A stretch of DNA of 32,929 nucleotides, from NCBI GenBank assembly GCA_947650285.1, contig CANTFL010001017.1, forward strand, positions 1-32,929. Direction: 5' to 3'. This document shows, in pieces, positions 22,201-31,850 of the stretch. The translations under genes and the position numbers were made by a program. Numbering within the stretch: the stretch's first letter is position 1; each line of letters starts with the position of its first letter. Under the pieces are notes generated by a model that saw only the letters and a program-made list of their open reading frames with translations, was not told where the DNA came from and did no database searches. The stretch comes from Hyaloperonospora brassicae. Lineage: Eukaryota > Oomycota > Peronosporomycetes > Peronosporales > Peronosporaceae.

Positions 22201-23246
22201 GTGCTATTGGAATCCAAGCGTCAAGACTCGACCCGTGTCTCTACATAAGGATTGAGGAAGGACAATGCGTGCTGCTGCTGGTGAATGTGGATGACGTGTT
22301 GATCACAGGTAGCTCATGAGAGCTAATTGCACGCACCAAGACCGACCTGGAGACACGATTTGAGATGACTGACAGCGGCAAGTGTGCATTTGTACTTGAC
22401 ATCGAGCTTTTGGATGGCGCAGATGGAATCGTGACGCTATTTAAGCGTCGGTATGTAGATGACATACTCAAGCGCTTTGGCATGGATGATTGCAAGGCAG
22501 TCGCAAGTCCAGTAGACATGAGCTCTCGACTCGTCTCAAGTGATGCAGCCACCAAGGTCGATGCTCCTTTTCGCGTAGCTGTTGGTGCGTTGATGTAACT
22601 AACCACTGCAACGTGCCCGGACATTGCGTTTGCCGTGGGCTATGTGTCGCGATTCATGGAGAATCCCCAAGAAGAACACTGGGTTGCGGTCAAGCGTATC
22701 CTACGATACCTGCAAGGCACCAAGACGCATGGTATTTGCTACAAGCCAAACAGCAAGATCGACTTCCGTGAATATTCGGATGCGGACTGGGCTGGTGATC
22801 TTGCCGACCGCAAGTCAACTTCGGGGTACACGTTCATGCTACTTGGTGCGCCAGTGAGTTGGGGCAGCAAGAAACAGCCAAGTGTTTCGTTGTCCACGAG
22901 TGAAGCTGAATAAATCGAACTCAGCTTGGCGATTTAAGAGGGCAAGTGGAGTCATCGTCTGCTTTGTGAGATCATGATGGCTGCCAGCGAGGAAGGACCA
23001 GAGATCATGATCCGTGAAGACAATCAGTCGTGTATCAAGATGACGAAGAACCCAGTCAACCACGGCCACGCCAAGCAAATTGACATCAAGTACCATCACA
23101 TCCGCGATGGAGTCAAGCGCTGTGAAGTGAAGCTCAAGTATCGCGAGATTGCGGTGATGCTAGCGGACATCATGACGAAGGACCTTCACGAGCTACGCCA
23201 CAAGGAGATGACGGCGGCTCCCGGGATTTGCGCGAGTTCGAATTGA
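19234..23246 (+). pseudogene. Broken gag-pol of the Ty1/copia element
   Basis: The reading frame starts at ATG 19234, 20 nt after the LTR. Gag contains [13 protein letters not shown] and a zinc knuckle at 19896-19937 whose first Cys is Phe (F-x2-C-x4-H-x4-C). Protease has VDSGATHH (Asp at 20124). The integrase zinc region ends in CRGCQQGKM. Its catalytic residues are Asp 20724, Asp 20902 and Glu 21010, the last two spaced D-35-E. RT contains GTKWVFKMK, QIDVVTAFL and NVDD (22284-22295) in place of YVDD. RNase H has SDADWAGD and DRKSTSGY; the frame ends ADIMTKDL before TGA 23244. Premature stops are at 19494, 19689, 20661, 21253, 22053, 22317, 22596, 22911 and 22935. Frame changes are near 19370 (1 to 3), 20752 (3 to 1) and 21705 (1 to 3). 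All domains are otherwise present in order. Confidence 0.97.
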
Positions 23247-23253
23247 GGGGTCG

Positions 23254-23553
23254 TGTTGAGGGTTACCGGTACAATCCGAACTTAGAGCGTAGTTTTTACG
23301 GGATAGTTCTTACGTCGGTAATTACCTCAGAGATGATCAAACGCGTAGGATGATTGGACGCGTGTAAATCAGGTTGATTAGATGCACCATGTGATTGGAT
23401 GCAGTCTAGGGTAGGCCGAGTTAAGACCTATGAATCAATCACTTTCGAATCCTCCTTCTGCCAAGCAAGTGTTCTCTGCTCCGCTCCTCAAGCCTCTTCG
23501 CTCCCTCCGGTCTCTTGCAGTCTTCTCGTCACGCCCGTGCCATACCGTCAACA
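23254..23553 (+). repeat. 3' LTR of the copia element
   Basis: It starts TGTTGA and ends TCAACA. It aligns without gaps to the 5' LTR with 11 mismatches, three of them clustered in the stretch equivalent to 18997-19007. Confidence 0.96.
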
Positions 23554-23558
23554 TAACT
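23554..23558. repeat. Target-site duplication TAACT (right copy)
   Basis: Exact match to 18910-18914, fixing the element boundaries. Confidence 0.93.
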
Positions 23559-23709
23559 CTTGGTTCTTTTGTTTGTCCTGACTTAATCATGCTAATACAA
23601 CTAATTGTATAATGACGTCTACTCACCACCCATTGCGCGCTTCCAGCAGCGTTTGGTGGGTTGACATCATCTCGATATCAACCATTGAATAGACACTTCG
23701 GGCATCTCA

Positions 23710-23737
23710 ACAATATCACTATGCTTAGTGATATTGT
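23710..23737. repeat. Perfect 12-bp hairpin with TGCT loop
   Basis: ACAATATCACTA (23710-23721) and TAGTGATATTGT (23726-23737) are exact inverse complements around four bases. It lies in the old insertion-site sequence to the right of the copia element. Confidence 0.9.
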
Positions 23738-24420
23738 CAAAAGAATATTCAACGTAATATTCCTTATTGTCATTTACTTCTGATTGACTATGTAATGTAA
23801 CGGGCTACACCGTCACAATTAGGATCGGCTTTTTACAGGATGCAGAGCAAACACGTACCTCGCCTCAACACTTTTATATGAGGCATACAAACTTAGCTTA
23901 TTAAATTATAAATTGTTTCAAATTTTGTTTTAGGCCTTCTATTATAGTATTTAGACGAAATATGTAGTCGCTTTACACGCTAAGTATACGCACCTTTGAA
24001 TGAAAACATAAGCTACTACTGTTGTATTTCTGTTGTTAAATTGGAGGTATTGGGGGAACGATTAGCGACCAGCAATACCCTGTACTGTAGTATTTCTGTA
24101 CTAATCGAGGCTATTTCTGTTTCCGGGTCTTCATCCGAAATACCATAATTTATGTCAGTCAAGTGCTGCTACCCCGTCACAATGCGCATTTAGGACACCA
24201 ATATTCTTTTATTGTTACTATCAGCAATCGCATCGATCAAAAGTATCACTATGTGACACATTCTAAATTCAAAAGCTATCAGACGAGCTATATTGTCAAT
24301 CGCGGTGACTGCAGGTATTATAATCCGACAAGTAACACCGCTTTAGGAAGAATCAACTCGATTCTAGTTCTATTGTCAAGTTGGCAGCTACCACACATCT
24401 ACAAAATATATACAATTACG
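23738..24420. other. AT-rich spacer between copia and Tc1/mariner elements
   Basis: No gene recognised. The open stretch 24163-24444 runs into the left inverted repeat of the next element and has no motif. Confidence 0.5.
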
Positions 24421-24640
24421 ATTAAAATTATCCAAACACACTAAAAACTGAAAAATCGCGGCTTCAACTGGTCGTTTTCTATCCCCTTTTCAATATGCTT
24501 AGTCTATTGACGTGCGCCACGCGTTGTTGTGGCTACGGCGCCAGGTTTGCCACGCTGGAAGTGGGCTCTCATACAATTGACAAAAATGCAGGGTGGGCAA
24601 AATCACAGAACAAAGAATACTTACAAAATTCTATATGAAT
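24421..24640 (+). repeat. Left inverted repeat of the Tc1/mariner element
   Basis: It aligns with the reverse complement of 25700-25932. Similarity is strongest at 24522-24618 and fades at both ends. Confidence 0.87.
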
Positions 24641-24751
24641 AGAGTGATGGTCACACAGAACAAGTGGTCACCTGACCGCGTGTATTTTAGTCAGAAAAGA
24701 GTGCCTGCATCCAACTTACACCTGTAGAGGACGGCCGCGTCTGGGGTACGT

Positions 24752-25685
24752 GAGGAAGATATCACGTATCGCCAGATAGTGTAACACGTGGGTCGACCAA
24801 TCTCCACCATCGAAACCGTCCTTACGAAGAAGAACAAGTGGTTCAAGAAGCCATTCGGCCCCCAAGCTCTCTGAGCGCGACACACGGCGTCTCGTATGCG
24901 CCTACGCCAAGGGCCAAGGCAATTCAGCCAAGCTGAAGGCCGACCTCGAGCTGACGTGCAGCGCCCGCTCGTTGCGCTGTTTCCTGTCTCACTGCAACTT
25001 TATTCAGTACTCCATGATGGAAAAGACGCTTCCGCTTACTGCGGCGCGCAAATTTGCGCGCCTCCAGTAGGTGGTCAAGAAGATGACGACCTAGCATAAT
25101 TGGAAGCTTGTCATCTTGTCAGACGCGAAGAAGCTTGGATCTGACGACCCGGACGGCTTCTGCTTCTACTAGCGCGATCTTCGTCGTCCCGCGCAGCAGG
25201 TCGTCCGGCACTAACAAGAATGCGGAGCCACCATAGTGTGTGGTCCATTCATATGGAAGGAAAAGAGCGAGATGGCGATTCTCGAGTACGTCCAACCCTC
25301 TTTGCAATATGTCTACTACATTAGGATTATCTACTCTTCTTCGCTTATCTAAAGAATGGCACGGAGTTTGTCTTCCAGTACGACAATACTTTGATCTAAA
25401 CTTCCTGTGACATGAATGAGTTCTTCTCTCGTAATGGGTTGGCGGTTATGGACGGCCAGACCTATCCCCTGACCTCAATACAATCGAGAACATGTGGTCT
25501 ATAATAGCTCGTCGTGTGTATGCCCATGGAAAATAGTACGAGACACGCATATAATTCCAACAGGCCATCTTATTCGCCTATAGTTTGATCATAATTGACA
25601 AGGTTCGAGCTTTGATCGGCTCCATGCATCAGCGCTGTGTGAAGACTATTAAAAAATGTGACAAGACTGACTACAAATCATCACT
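24752..25685 (+). pseudogene. Tc1/mariner transposase pseudogene
   Basis: The N-terminal helix-turn-helix is visible as ITYRQIV then HVGRPISTIETVL (frame of 24752). The frame then changes near 24865 to LSERDTRRLV and LKADLELTCSARSLRCFL. The catalytic domain begins LVILSDAKKLGSDDPDGF with the first Asp at 25122, as in the family pattern SDEKKF-x-DGPDG. TEFVFQYDN carries the second Asp at 25382. After another frame change LSPDLNTIENMW carries the third at 25471, followed by ARRVYAHGK. Many in-frame stops occur, several where the family has Trp (TGG to TAG). The spacing between the second and third Asp is about five residues shorter than the usual 34, suggesting a small deletion. It is inactive. 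Confidence 0.9.
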
Positions 25686-25699
25686 ATCATGCATCAAAT

Positions 25700-25932
25700 A
25701 CTTTTATTATTATAATAATTTTAAGCATTCTTTGTTCATGTGATCTTGCCCACCCTGCATTTTTTTCAATTGTATGAAAGCCCACTTCCAGCGTGGCAAA
25801 ATTGGCGGTGTAGCCACAACAATGCATGGCGTACGCCTATAGGCTAAACATGTTGAAAAAGCGTATCGAAAACGACCAGTAGAATCCGTGATGTTGTAAG
25901 ATTTTAGGGTGTTCGGATAATTTTGGTCATGA
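25700..25932 (-). repeat. Right inverted repeat of the Tc1/mariner element
   Basis: Inverse copy of 24421-24640. A minus-strand open frame (26168-25710) runs from unique flanking DNA into this arm, so the part inside the repeat should not be taken as a gene. Confidence 0.87.
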
Positions 25933-28440
25933 TAGTATATCTTCTGCGCCCTTGCTGCAGCCCATTTTGCTGCAATTCCATCATTAAAATAGACGCACGT
26001 ATCAATATACAACTTACTTTTCGACACACCAATCTGTACCACAATCATTACAATCGTTCTATTCCATGCGAGCTGTAAACCGTATTTCTCCTGCACCTTG
26101 TTCTCGATTAGCGCATCTTGAAATTGCAATATGGAGATTGTCAATGTACGCTTTCGCCGTTGTTGCATTTTTCGCCGAATTCAATGCCTAATTCTCATTT
26201 AGAGAGCACAACCCAATTTATAATTTCTACAAGCATATAGTTTTTTATATTCTATGCTGTAGCACAGCGACTTCTTCACCTGCTTCTTGATTCTAACGCA
26301 ACAAGTGGCGTATATCTATCACCACATGGAGTTCTCTTGACACCAGCATCACAAGATCAATATCAGGCGGACGGTACGTGTGACTACAGGTATTTCATGC
26401 TCTGAAGAAGTGAGCACAATAGCTCCCAGGTTTTACGTAATTGTATCGGTCATACACAGTTTGGTGTTATTTAAGCCAAAATGTATTTAATACATAGATG
26501 CAATATCTTAGGCCACGAATAGGTGAACAACCCACTTTTGCTAGGGGCACACCTCATTTATGCTTACGGGCACACCCCATTTCTGCTACTGGCACACCCG
26601 CTCGCCTAAAATGATAACGATGACCTTTCATTTTATTGTTCAGGATAATAACAAGTATAAGACGTAGTCACTTACTACTTCTCCCTATCTCGATCCCTGT
26701 GTCTACTCACTGGATTACTACTTCACACACCGGAATCGGACACGGAGCACTAATTTTGCATTCATATCCAGTAAATTGATTCAGTTGTGTTGACATAATG
26801 TATTCATGCAAACAATCTACTGGTCAAAAAGTAGTTTTGCTGAGTATTTTTTATGCAGAAATGTAAATGCTGACGTGAGTTTGTCCAAATTTACCAAAAC
26901 CGGTATCCATCCGTTTCCTTAATGGGGATCATCTACGCGCTTGAATTCATCATTGGACTTTTTGCAATAACTCAAATGTCTCAACATCTATATAGTAAAA
27001 TATCATTCGTATTCACATTAAATCGGCGATTTTTTTAGTGTCGGTATGATTGACTAGACAGATGCTTGTGTAGTTGCAAAGAATTTGAGTGGGAAAAGCT
27101 TGCAATATACCGAAATCAAGTATTACAATACATTCTGAATAGCAACCATCAAGTTGTGGTTCGACACCAGTTAGTTAGTTTCGATTATGGATACACTTTT
27201 GTTTCAAAATTCAGTACCGCCTGACAAGTCACGCAGGCTGTCTCTTAAGCATGTCCTATTTTACAAAAAATCTGTCTTTGTTCGGCACTATGCCAAATTA
27301 TCTTGAGTACCTTCACCAAATTTTATTAAGAATAGTCGACGGCTAAACCTTGATACGCAGGCAAGAAAATGGGTCAAAGTCGACCTTTTAAGCTTAATGG
27401 TATCGTAATGAGATTCAAGGTACAGCTTGATTGGCCACGTTGCTGTTCATAACTACTTTAATCTAAAGCAGACGGGTTTTCTACACGACCAAATTTTTGC
27501 GTATTGTCCAGTATTGCAATGATACGACTTGAGAGGTCAGGAACTGAGCATACATTGGTCTGTAGATTCACAATCGTCACATGGATTTACTTCCTATCAT
27601 AATAATATGTCTAGATCTCATAGTAAGATGTATACATCTCTTGTTGATCGGTCGATCAGTCCACGGGAAATTTCGCCATTTCGTCTGGGTTTTGCTAACA
27701 TCTTTTCGAACTCGGCTAGAAAAAGGTTCTTCACAGCAAAAAGATATATATTAGCATTGCTGACATGGCGCCCTTCGTCGATGTTGAACATCACGTAGAT
27801 GTGGACCATCTCACCAAATTTGCGTGAACACACAATATTTTTTCACAAATTACTGACCTGTCGCTTCCGCGATGAGTATAATTCGGTGTACCGCATCTTC
27901 TCGATTTTATTCTATCGCCAATTATGGCATGTGACGTGCGTGTGGCAAGTTATCGTCGATGACGACTTATATCCATCCTTGACATGAAAATGTCCAAATG
28001 CTGGCGTATTGCGTTATAGCTATATATCGCCGATGATGATCCCCGGTAATCCTTTTGATGTAAACAACGACTACTGAACAATATTAGATGTTAATCCATC
28101 TGTTTTCGTGCACACGTGAGAATATCTTAGCGCTTAAAATACATTGGCATTATCATGGTAATTTTATCTCAATTAATGTTGGAATTCCATTTGCAAGTGT
28201 CGATGACGAATGCGTCCCACCAATCTGTTAATGAGATGGGATCGGCATAGGCTTGCAAAATTTTATAGTTTGGTTTTCTTCTGGCACAAACGAGGTATGC
28301 AAATTGTACATCATTTTTCTACTTCGGTCAACTCGGCCATTCATCCCACATCGCCACCTTAAATGCTAGACATACATATCAACTGTATAATAGATTGTTT
28401 GGACGGCGTTGCGTGGTGACACTGTGTGTCATTAGATATC
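25933..28440. other. AT-rich DNA, no recognised gene
   Basis: A minus-strand stretch at 27833-27618 (HIYVMFNIDEGRHVSNANIY, then KNLFLAEFEKMLAKP) has protein-like composition but is only 71 codons, with stops on both sides and no family I recognise. Nothing else stands out except the small repeat at 26546-26598. Confidence 0.45.
26546..26598. repeat. Degenerate 22-23-bp tandem repeat, three copies
   Basis: GGCACACC recurs at 26546, 26569 and 26591, each preceded by a variant of CATTTNTGCTNAC. On the minus strand the motif reads GGTGTGCC. Confidence 0.7.
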
Positions 28441-28501
28441 ATAAGGAACACGGAAGGCTTCATTAGAGGTCTCAGTAGGTGACAATTATTTAACACGACG
28501 T

Positions 28502-28819
28502 GTGGTTAATGCTGAAGTAAAGCGACGACGGAAATTAGCGATAGGGGAACTGATCGCGTTCCAGTTATATCCGAGTCAGTTAACGGTTGGCAGCACCGAA
28601 TCCACAACTGTTTGGATCGCGTCGGTTGGACGGTTATACAGAACCGGATATCAGATCGAACAGGATTGGACCTACGATATTGAGTTAAGGTATGACGGAA
28701 AAAAGGGTACGAGTCGTGGAGATAGGGTTATTGGCAGGGGGAAGATTACGTTGGCTATTCGTCAATCAAGAAGAAAACCACGATCAGCAAGGCGATTGCG
28801 ATCAAGGAGGCGCTCGTGA
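28502..28819 (+). CDS. Hypothetical ORF of 105 codons at the head of an unclassified repeat
   Basis: Open from a GTG near 28502 (the first ATG is slightly inside) to TGA 28817-28819. It includes RRRKLAIGELIAFQLYPSQL and GYQIEQDWTYDIELRYDGKK and ends in an arginine-rich tail (RSARRLRSRRRS), which is itself the translation of the first GATC-type repeats. No family is recognised. It sits immediately upstream of the GATC-rich array, so it may be an exon or reading-frame remnant of a mobile element and not a host gene. Confidence 0.3.
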   Translation: MVNAEVKRRRKLAIGELIAFQLYPSQLTVGSTESTTVWIASVGRLYRTGYQIEQDWTYDIELRYDGKKGTSRGDRVIGRGKITLAIRQSRRKPRSARRLRSRRRS

Positions 28820-29190
28820 TCGCGATAGGCGATCAGGTATGTAATCGCGAAGAGCAATGCGATCGAGATCGCGATCGGAGATCAGGTATGTGATCACGAT
28901 CAGGTAGGTGTGGAGCACACCATGAAACTTGCGATAAGCAAGGCAATCGCGATCAGGAGGCGATCAATGTAGTGATCAGTGATTAAGTATGTGATAGCGA
29001 TCACTTTAATGTAGAGCACACCATGTAACCCGCGATTATCAAGGCGATCGCGATCAGGAGGCAATCGATATCGTGATCAGAAATCGAGTAGGTGATCGCG
29101 GTCAGGACAGTGTGGGTTACGCCACACGATCGGCGACGAGAAGGGCAACTGCGATCGGATGAGTATATCAGGTGTGTGTCACGTAAGTAC
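28785..29190. repeat. GATC-rich degenerate tandem array, about 101-bp unit
   Basis: GAGCACACCATG recurs at 28913 and 29014 (period 101). The flanking sequence contains variants of GGCGATCGCGATCAGGAGGC in each unit. I count about 22 GATC sites in roughly 430 bases (through 29215), against fewer than two expected by chance. Confidence 0.8.
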
Positions 29191-29269
29191 AAGATCGATA
29201 TTGCCTAGAGAGATCGACATATGGCAAACGGTGTCCAAGACATGGGAATAGGCATAGGGGTGTTGGGCT

Positions 29270-29880
29270 TGATTGGTTTATAGTTACAGTGTTCAATTTG
29301 CTTCAAAGTACATGTGTCGACTTCTCCTTTGGGTTGACCATTGACCACCCGACGTCAAGGAATATTTACAGACTAATATCAAGTGATATCCCTGGATTGT
29401 TTGCCCGGGGATCAAGAACTCGCAAACAACACCTTAACTGCAACTGGACGCAGGAAAACCTTTGTGGTTGAGGACTCAAGATCATGAGACAGTTCAAGTG
29501 GTCAGAAGGCTTGCGAGTCAAGGTCTACATTTGGACAAGGCGATCTGTTATTGATCGGGGTGACTCATATTGATCACCCTACAGATATACAAGTAATCTC
29601 GTGACAAATTCCACGAAAATGTCAACCCCGATCGTGGTGTGAAGATATCCACACAGAGATCCATCGCAACCGCGGTCAGGTTGTCTTTTGACACGAGTCC
29701 ACCTGGAAGAGTGCAACCCGCCCCACCGACGGGAATTCACAAGTTAAGGAAGGATATCAAGGACACGGAATCGGAGTACTCCCTACGTTAGTCGGTCGCC
29801 CGGGTGCTAGTGGGAGAGCTGGTATCGACTCCTCAAAAGAGCGATCACCACTCCACCACAATGCAGGGCGATCTTCCATG
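29270..29880 (+). repeat. Dispersed repeat, copy A (plus orientation)
   Basis: Clearly homologous to the reverse complement of 31270-31850. Shared blocks include CCTGGATTGTTTG, GGTCAGAAGG, TTGGACAAGGCGATCT, GAGTCCACC, CACCGACGGG/TACCGACGGG and CTCCACCACA. Fragments of a common reading frame (KAI.., SPPGRVQPAPPTG) suggest that the ancestor was coding. No known element family could be assigned. Confidence 0.75.
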
Positions 29881-31269
29881 AGTTTTCATCCCTAAGAGAT
29901 ATATTGGTGCAGGCAGAATATACTGAGATTCCTAGTATAGATGCATTGCTTGTATAGGCCTCATATGTATGGTTGATAATTTAAGATGGATAGTACTGTG
30001 AGGGACCATGTATGATTGCTTTGCGTAGGATCGGAGCTAATCTTGTTGAACCGATTTTGATAAGTATGCGGGGAGGCAGCTTAAAAAGGTATACTGACTG
30101 TAAACAAGCAGTAGCAATTTTTATTTCACCTCGATATACTGATAAAATGCCAGTCTGATAAGTACGTTATGTATTCAAATATAAGCAGTAAATAGTCAAT
30201 TATCTGATACAGTACTATTCATGTGCAGCATTGATTGTGTTGATGCAACACGTTTTTCTCTTACTTACGCACTTAACATAAAGGTTTTGTCGGAATAGCA
30301 CTTGAAATCACAATTTTAGATATTCAAAGGGCTACATACGTATTGTGTGTTTCACACGTGAGACATATGCCGAAACGAAGGCTCCTATTTACCACTTATG
30401 ATATCTAAGGTTTCGCTGCTTACTTTGTTGTATACCGAGATTTTTCATCGTTCCCAGCGCAAACCATTCCCCTCTGTCGATAAAGTGCTAGGTAGGATTA
30501 TACTTGTTGCAGTTTTTGTAATATTTATGTTTCTATCACGACTCCGACAATTTTGCATGTTGCGTGCCGATTGCACTTCCACTTTATAACCAAAAAATTA
30601 AAGAAAACTACAATCGTCTTGTAGAAATATCGAAGGATATTAAATTCGATTATGGCGCCACTGTTGTGTCGTCAATTTAGGTGAAACGGCTTTCTTGTCA
30701 GTAAATTAAGTGATGGGCAAGCTACCGTTCAAAAATATATGTTTTACCAAAGCATCCATCATTCGTCAGAGGCGTCACGAAATATTTTAGCAGGGTTTAT
30801 TACTCAATGGTTTTCAAATATAACACGAAGATCTGCATCATGAGCAGTATCAGCAGGATGGTATGGTTTATAAATCGAGTCAAATTCTGTCATTACGAAG
30901 TACAAGGACGTGTAACTTAATTTTGGAGTGATACATTTGCAAGAAAGTAGCCGTGAAGCCGACACGGGAAGGGGCGAAGGAATTGCTGTCTTATATACCT
31001 CAAGAAGCGTATGGCCGCACCAAGAAATTAAGAACTAACATACAAGCTCGGTCTTTATAATGGATGATGCCCGTGGGGAATGTGTTGAAATTGGGACTGG
31101 GCCCATGCACGCGCATCACCCAAGTGCGGACAAAAAAGGCTATGGATGGGATGCACCAGATTAGTCGAATGAAAGGCAAGACGATCTTAGCTTAATGCTC
31201 TAGATAAGATAGCAGTAATATGATCAGCTTGTAGTACCACTAATACCTACCATCTCACGCAAAGGCGGG
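29881..31269. other. AT-rich DNA between the inverted repeat copies
   Basis: No gene recognised. Open stretches are short and unsupported. Confidence 0.5.
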
Positions 31270-31850
31270 CGTAAATATACACGCCCATGTGGTGGAGCGA
31301 GGTTCAAAAACGTTCTACTGTGATCCCGCATTTACCTAACTCCCAGAAGACCGACTGGCATAGGAATTCTCAGTTTTCGTGCTTTATTACTTCCTCAACT
31401 TGCTTACCCGTCGGTAGGGCGGGATGCACTCTTATCGGTGGACTCTTGTCGATGCAAAACTTGACCGTGCTTACGACGGGGTGATTGCGTGGAAATCTTC
31501 ACCCGATCGCAGGTCACTTGTAGGTACTCGATATGATCTACTTATGTCTCAACGAGATCGCCTTGTCCAATACGTTGATCATGGTCTGCTTGACCTTCTG
31601 ACCGCTTGAGCCGTCTCGCGATCTTCATTACCCTTGTTTTTTGCTGCGCCCTATTGCAGATGACTTGATGTTTGTGAGGTCCCTACACGCACCTGGCCAA
31701 ACAATCCAGGTGTCAAACATGTATTGGCGAGCGGCGCAACTCGTGATTATGATGGGAGGCCAAACATCCAGCCTCGAAGTGATGTCGCGTGTCTTTTGGA
31801 GTAAATGAACTATGTAAAATGTGAGCCAACTATCTCACAAAACCTAAGAC
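31270..31850 (-). repeat. Dispersed repeat, copy B (minus orientation)
   Basis: Inverse, diverged copy of 29270-29880. In minus orientation it shows SPPIRVHPALPTGK where copy A has SPPGRVQPAPPTGI. It lacks the GATC array found upstream of copy A. Confidence 0.75.

Larger units (their letters stand above)
18915..23553 (+). mobile_element. Complete but inactive Ty1/copia LTR retrotransposon, 4639 bp
   Basis: Both LTRs, the target duplication and a colinear gag-protease-integrase-reverse transcriptase-RNase H region are present. Integrase before RT is diagnostic of Ty1/copia. The LTRs are 300 bp each with no indels and 11 differences by my count (about 96.3% identical; nine transitions, two transversions), so the insertion is fairly young. 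The coding region carries nine premature stops and three frameshifts, so the element is not autonomous. A short purine stretch (GAGGGG at 23245-23250) near the 3' LTR may be the polypurine tract. I could not assign the tRNA primer site, which should start at 19215. Confidence 0.97.
24421..25932 (+). mobile_element. Degenerate Tc1/mariner transposon flanked by long inverted repeats
   Basis: Left arm 24421-24640 and right arm 25700-25932 are inverted copies. The best-conserved core contains TTGTGGCTAC, GCCACGCTGGAAGTGGGCT and TGCAGGGTGGGCAA. Between them lies a Tc1/mariner transposase pseudogene. If the arms are true terminal repeats, they are about 220 bp, at the long end for the superfamily (Minos and Tc3 are known examples). 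Outer limits are uncertain because no clear TA duplication is visible. Confidence 0.85.

Noticed and set aside
23796..24181. Possible solo LTR starting TGTAACGGG and ending CCCCGTCACA
   Set aside because: The ends are inverse-like, but the flanking five bases (TGTAA and ATGCG) do not match and no second copy is in the window.
25710..26168. 152-codon minus-strand ORF
   Set aside because: Its C-terminal half lies inside the right inverted repeat of the Tc1/mariner element and the rest has no recognisable motif.
27158..27168. GGTTCGACACC resembles a tRNA B box
   Set aside because: No A box or cloverleaf stems upstream at the right distance.
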